Assembly: GCA_002717245.1 (NCBI GenBank)
Contig: PBCY01000020.1
Span: forward strand, 46,191-110,190
DNA: 64,000 nucleotides
Source of the DNA: Pelagibacteraceae bacterium
Lineage (GTDB): Bacteria; Pseudomonadota; Alphaproteobacteria; GCA-002720895
Direction: 5' to 3'
The notes under the pieces are model-generated. The model ran no database searches. It worked only from the letters and a program-made list of their open reading frames with translations, and was not told where the DNA came from. Positions 62,159-64,000 of the stretch are shown here, in pieces. Numbering within the stretch: the first letter of the stretch is position 1; every line of letters starts with the position of its first letter. The position numbers and the translations under genes are program-made.

Positions 62159-64000
62159 ATGATTAAAAAAGAAGATAAAACCGAAAAAAAAGCTCTAAAT
62201 CCAAAAAAAAAGCTTTCTGTTCATGAATTAATCAGAAAAGACAAGTACATACCACAATTCAAATCTCTTATTGAAGAAACAAAGAAGATAGGAAAAATAT
62301 CTTTTACAAAAATTAAAAAGTTTTTTACTCCAGAAGTTATAGCATCAAATGATTTTGAAATAGTATTAAATCATTTAAAAGTTCAAGGAATTATATTAAA
62401 AAAAAGAAATAGAGGACCAAATAATGCAAATTCAAATTTACTAAAGAAACAAAAAAGATTAGCTAAAAAGCTTTTAAAAGGCGAAGCAAGAACAAGTGAT
62501 CCAGTAAGAATGTATTTAAAGGAAATGGGATCTGTTGATTTATTAACTCGACAAGGTGAAGTAGAACTATCGATTAAAATTGAAGATGGTAAGAACAAAA
62601 TTCTTTATTCTATTTATGAGTTTCCTTTTGTTTATGAATATTTTTCAATATTAAAAAATAAGATTATTAACAAAGAAGTTTTTATAAGACATATTATTGA
62701 TTTAGAAAATTTTTACCGAAAATATATAAGTAAAAAAATTCCTATAACATTTGAAGATGCTTCTTTAAATGAAGAAACAAATGAAATAATTAAAACAGAG
62801 GCTGAAAGTAAAAAAAAAGAAGAAGAAAATGAAGATGAAAAGAAAGCAAAGTTAAAAGATAATAAAAAAATTCAACAAGATGCGGAAGATAATAATAAAA
62901 GACCTTTAGATGAAGAAAATTTTACTATTTCTTTTATGGAGTCAAAGATTGAACCTAAAATATTTAAAATTTTAGATAATTTAGATAAAACTTATGCAAA
63001 AATAAAACCTTTAATTAATGAAAAAAAAGAATTACTAAATAAGTCAAAAGAATTATCTGATACAAAGTCTAAGAATTATCAATTAATTAAGAAAAAGCTG
63101 ATTAAATACCTCGATAAACTATGTCTAAGTGAAGAATGTATTAATTTTTTTATATTAAAAATAAATGATATTAATAAGAAATTGATTGTTCCTGAAGGAA
63201 AACTTTTAAAACTAGCTTTGGAATCAGGTATCGAAAGAAAAGAGTTTCTTAAAAGTTATGATAAAAATGAATTAAATTTACAAAAAGCTAAAAAAGAAAC
63301 TGAAAATAAGAAACCTTGGGATAAATTACTAAAAAAAAATACTAAAAGTTTAAAAGAGATACATTCTGAGTTAATTAGAATATCCAACGACTCTAATCTT
63401 GCAATTACTGAGTTAAAACATTTGTCTAATGAAATAAGCTCAGGAAAAAGAATATCAGAATCTGCAAAAAAACAAATGATAGAAGCAAATTTGAGATTAG
63501 TTATATCTATTGCAAAAAAATATACAAATAGAGGTTTGCAATTTCTTGATTTAATCCAAGAAGGTAATATAGGTTTAATGAAGGCAGTTGATAAATTTGA
63601 ATATAAAAGAGGTTATAAATTTTCAACTTATGCAACTTGGTGGATTAGGCAAGCTATTACTCGTTCAATTGCAGATCAAGCAAGAACTATTAGAATTCCT
63701 GTTCATATGATAGAGACAATTAATAAAATTATTAGAACTTCAAGAATAATGTTACATGAAATAGGAAGAGAACCTACTCCTGAAGAGTTATCTACAAAAT
63801 TATCGATACCATTGGAAAAAATAAGAAAAGTTATGAAAATTGCAAGAGAGCCTGTAAGTTTTGAAACACCAGTAGGTGATGATGATGATAGTTTTTTAGG
63901 AGATTTTATTGAAGATAAAAATACTGTTATTCCTGGCGAAGCAGCAGAAAATTCAAATTTAAGAGAAACAACAACTAGAGTTTTATCAAGCTTGACGCCA
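62159..64000 (+). CDS. rpoD: RNA polymerase sigma-70 factor RpoD, truncated by window end
   Basis: ATG at 62159; [29 protein letters not shown] (region 1.2), [78 protein letters not shown]; not in the ORF track because it runs off the edge. Confidence 0.97.
   Translation, partial: MIKKEDKTEKKALNPKKKLSVHELIRKDKYIPQFKSLIEETKKIGKISFTKIKKFFTPEVIASNDFEIVLNHLKVQGIILKKRNRGPNNANSNLLKKQKRLAKKLLKGEARTSDPVRMYLKEMGSVDLLTRQGEVELSIKIEDGKNKILYSIYEFPFVYEYFSILKNKIINKEVFIRHIIDLENFYRKYISKKIPITFEDASLNEETNEIIKTEAESKKKEEENEDEKKAKLKDNKKIQQDAEDNNKRPLDEENFTISFMESKIEPKIFKILDNLDKTYAKIKPLINEKKELLNKSKELSDTKSKNYQLIKKKLIKYLDKLCLSEECINFFILKINDINKKLIVPEGKLLKLALESGIERKEFLKSYDKNELNLQKAKKETENKKPWDKLLKKNTKSLKEIHSELIRISNDSNLAITELKHLSNEISSGKRISESAKKQMIEANLRLVISIAKKYTNRGLQFLDLIQEGNIGLMKAVDKFEYKRGYKFSTYATWWIRQAITRSIADQARTIRIPVHMIETINKIIRTSRIMLHEIGREPTPEELSTKLSIPLEKIRKVMKIAREPVSFETPVGDDDDSFLGDFIEDKNTVIPGEAAENSNLRETTTRVLSSLTP

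Noticed and set aside
1-64000. Mobile elements, CRISPR arrays, toxin-antitoxin or phage-defence systems
   Set aside because: No transposase, integrase, Cas, restriction endonuclease or regularly spaced repeat seen; CcrM is an orphan methyltransferase with no nuclease partner nearby.

Overview
The window is a contiguous, very AT-rich, gene-dense alphaproteobacterial chromosome segment. It looks like a streamlined marine lineage (Pelagibacterales/SAR11-like or HIMB59-like), but that placement is inferred from protein character and synteny, not phylogeny. It carries about 70 protein genes and one tRNA-Gln(TTG). I found no rRNA, CRISPR array, transposase, integrase or prophage. The content is core housekeeping: cytochrome oxidase assembly (ctaB-ctaG-surf1), F0 ATP synthase (atpIBEF'F), smc, ccrM, petABC, an mtnP-mtnA-class II aldolase block, a MarR/OmpR/EnvZ-type regulatory set, moaE-moaD-moeA, uvrB/uvrC, carAB and dnaG-rpoD. 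I did not find a convincing undescribed accessory system. The points most worth a second look are: (i) two core genes, hldD and hemF, whose frames break exactly at A/T homopolymers; (ii) carA and lgt lacking canonical start codons, with carA showing a perfect Shine-Dalgarno upstream of ACG; (iii) an 817-aa SMC with no recognisable hinge; (iv) a cox assembly locus without subunit III between ctaG and the DUF983 gene; (v) a possible DHAP-shunt operon downstream of bc1; and (vi) an unusually long 314-bp intergenic region.
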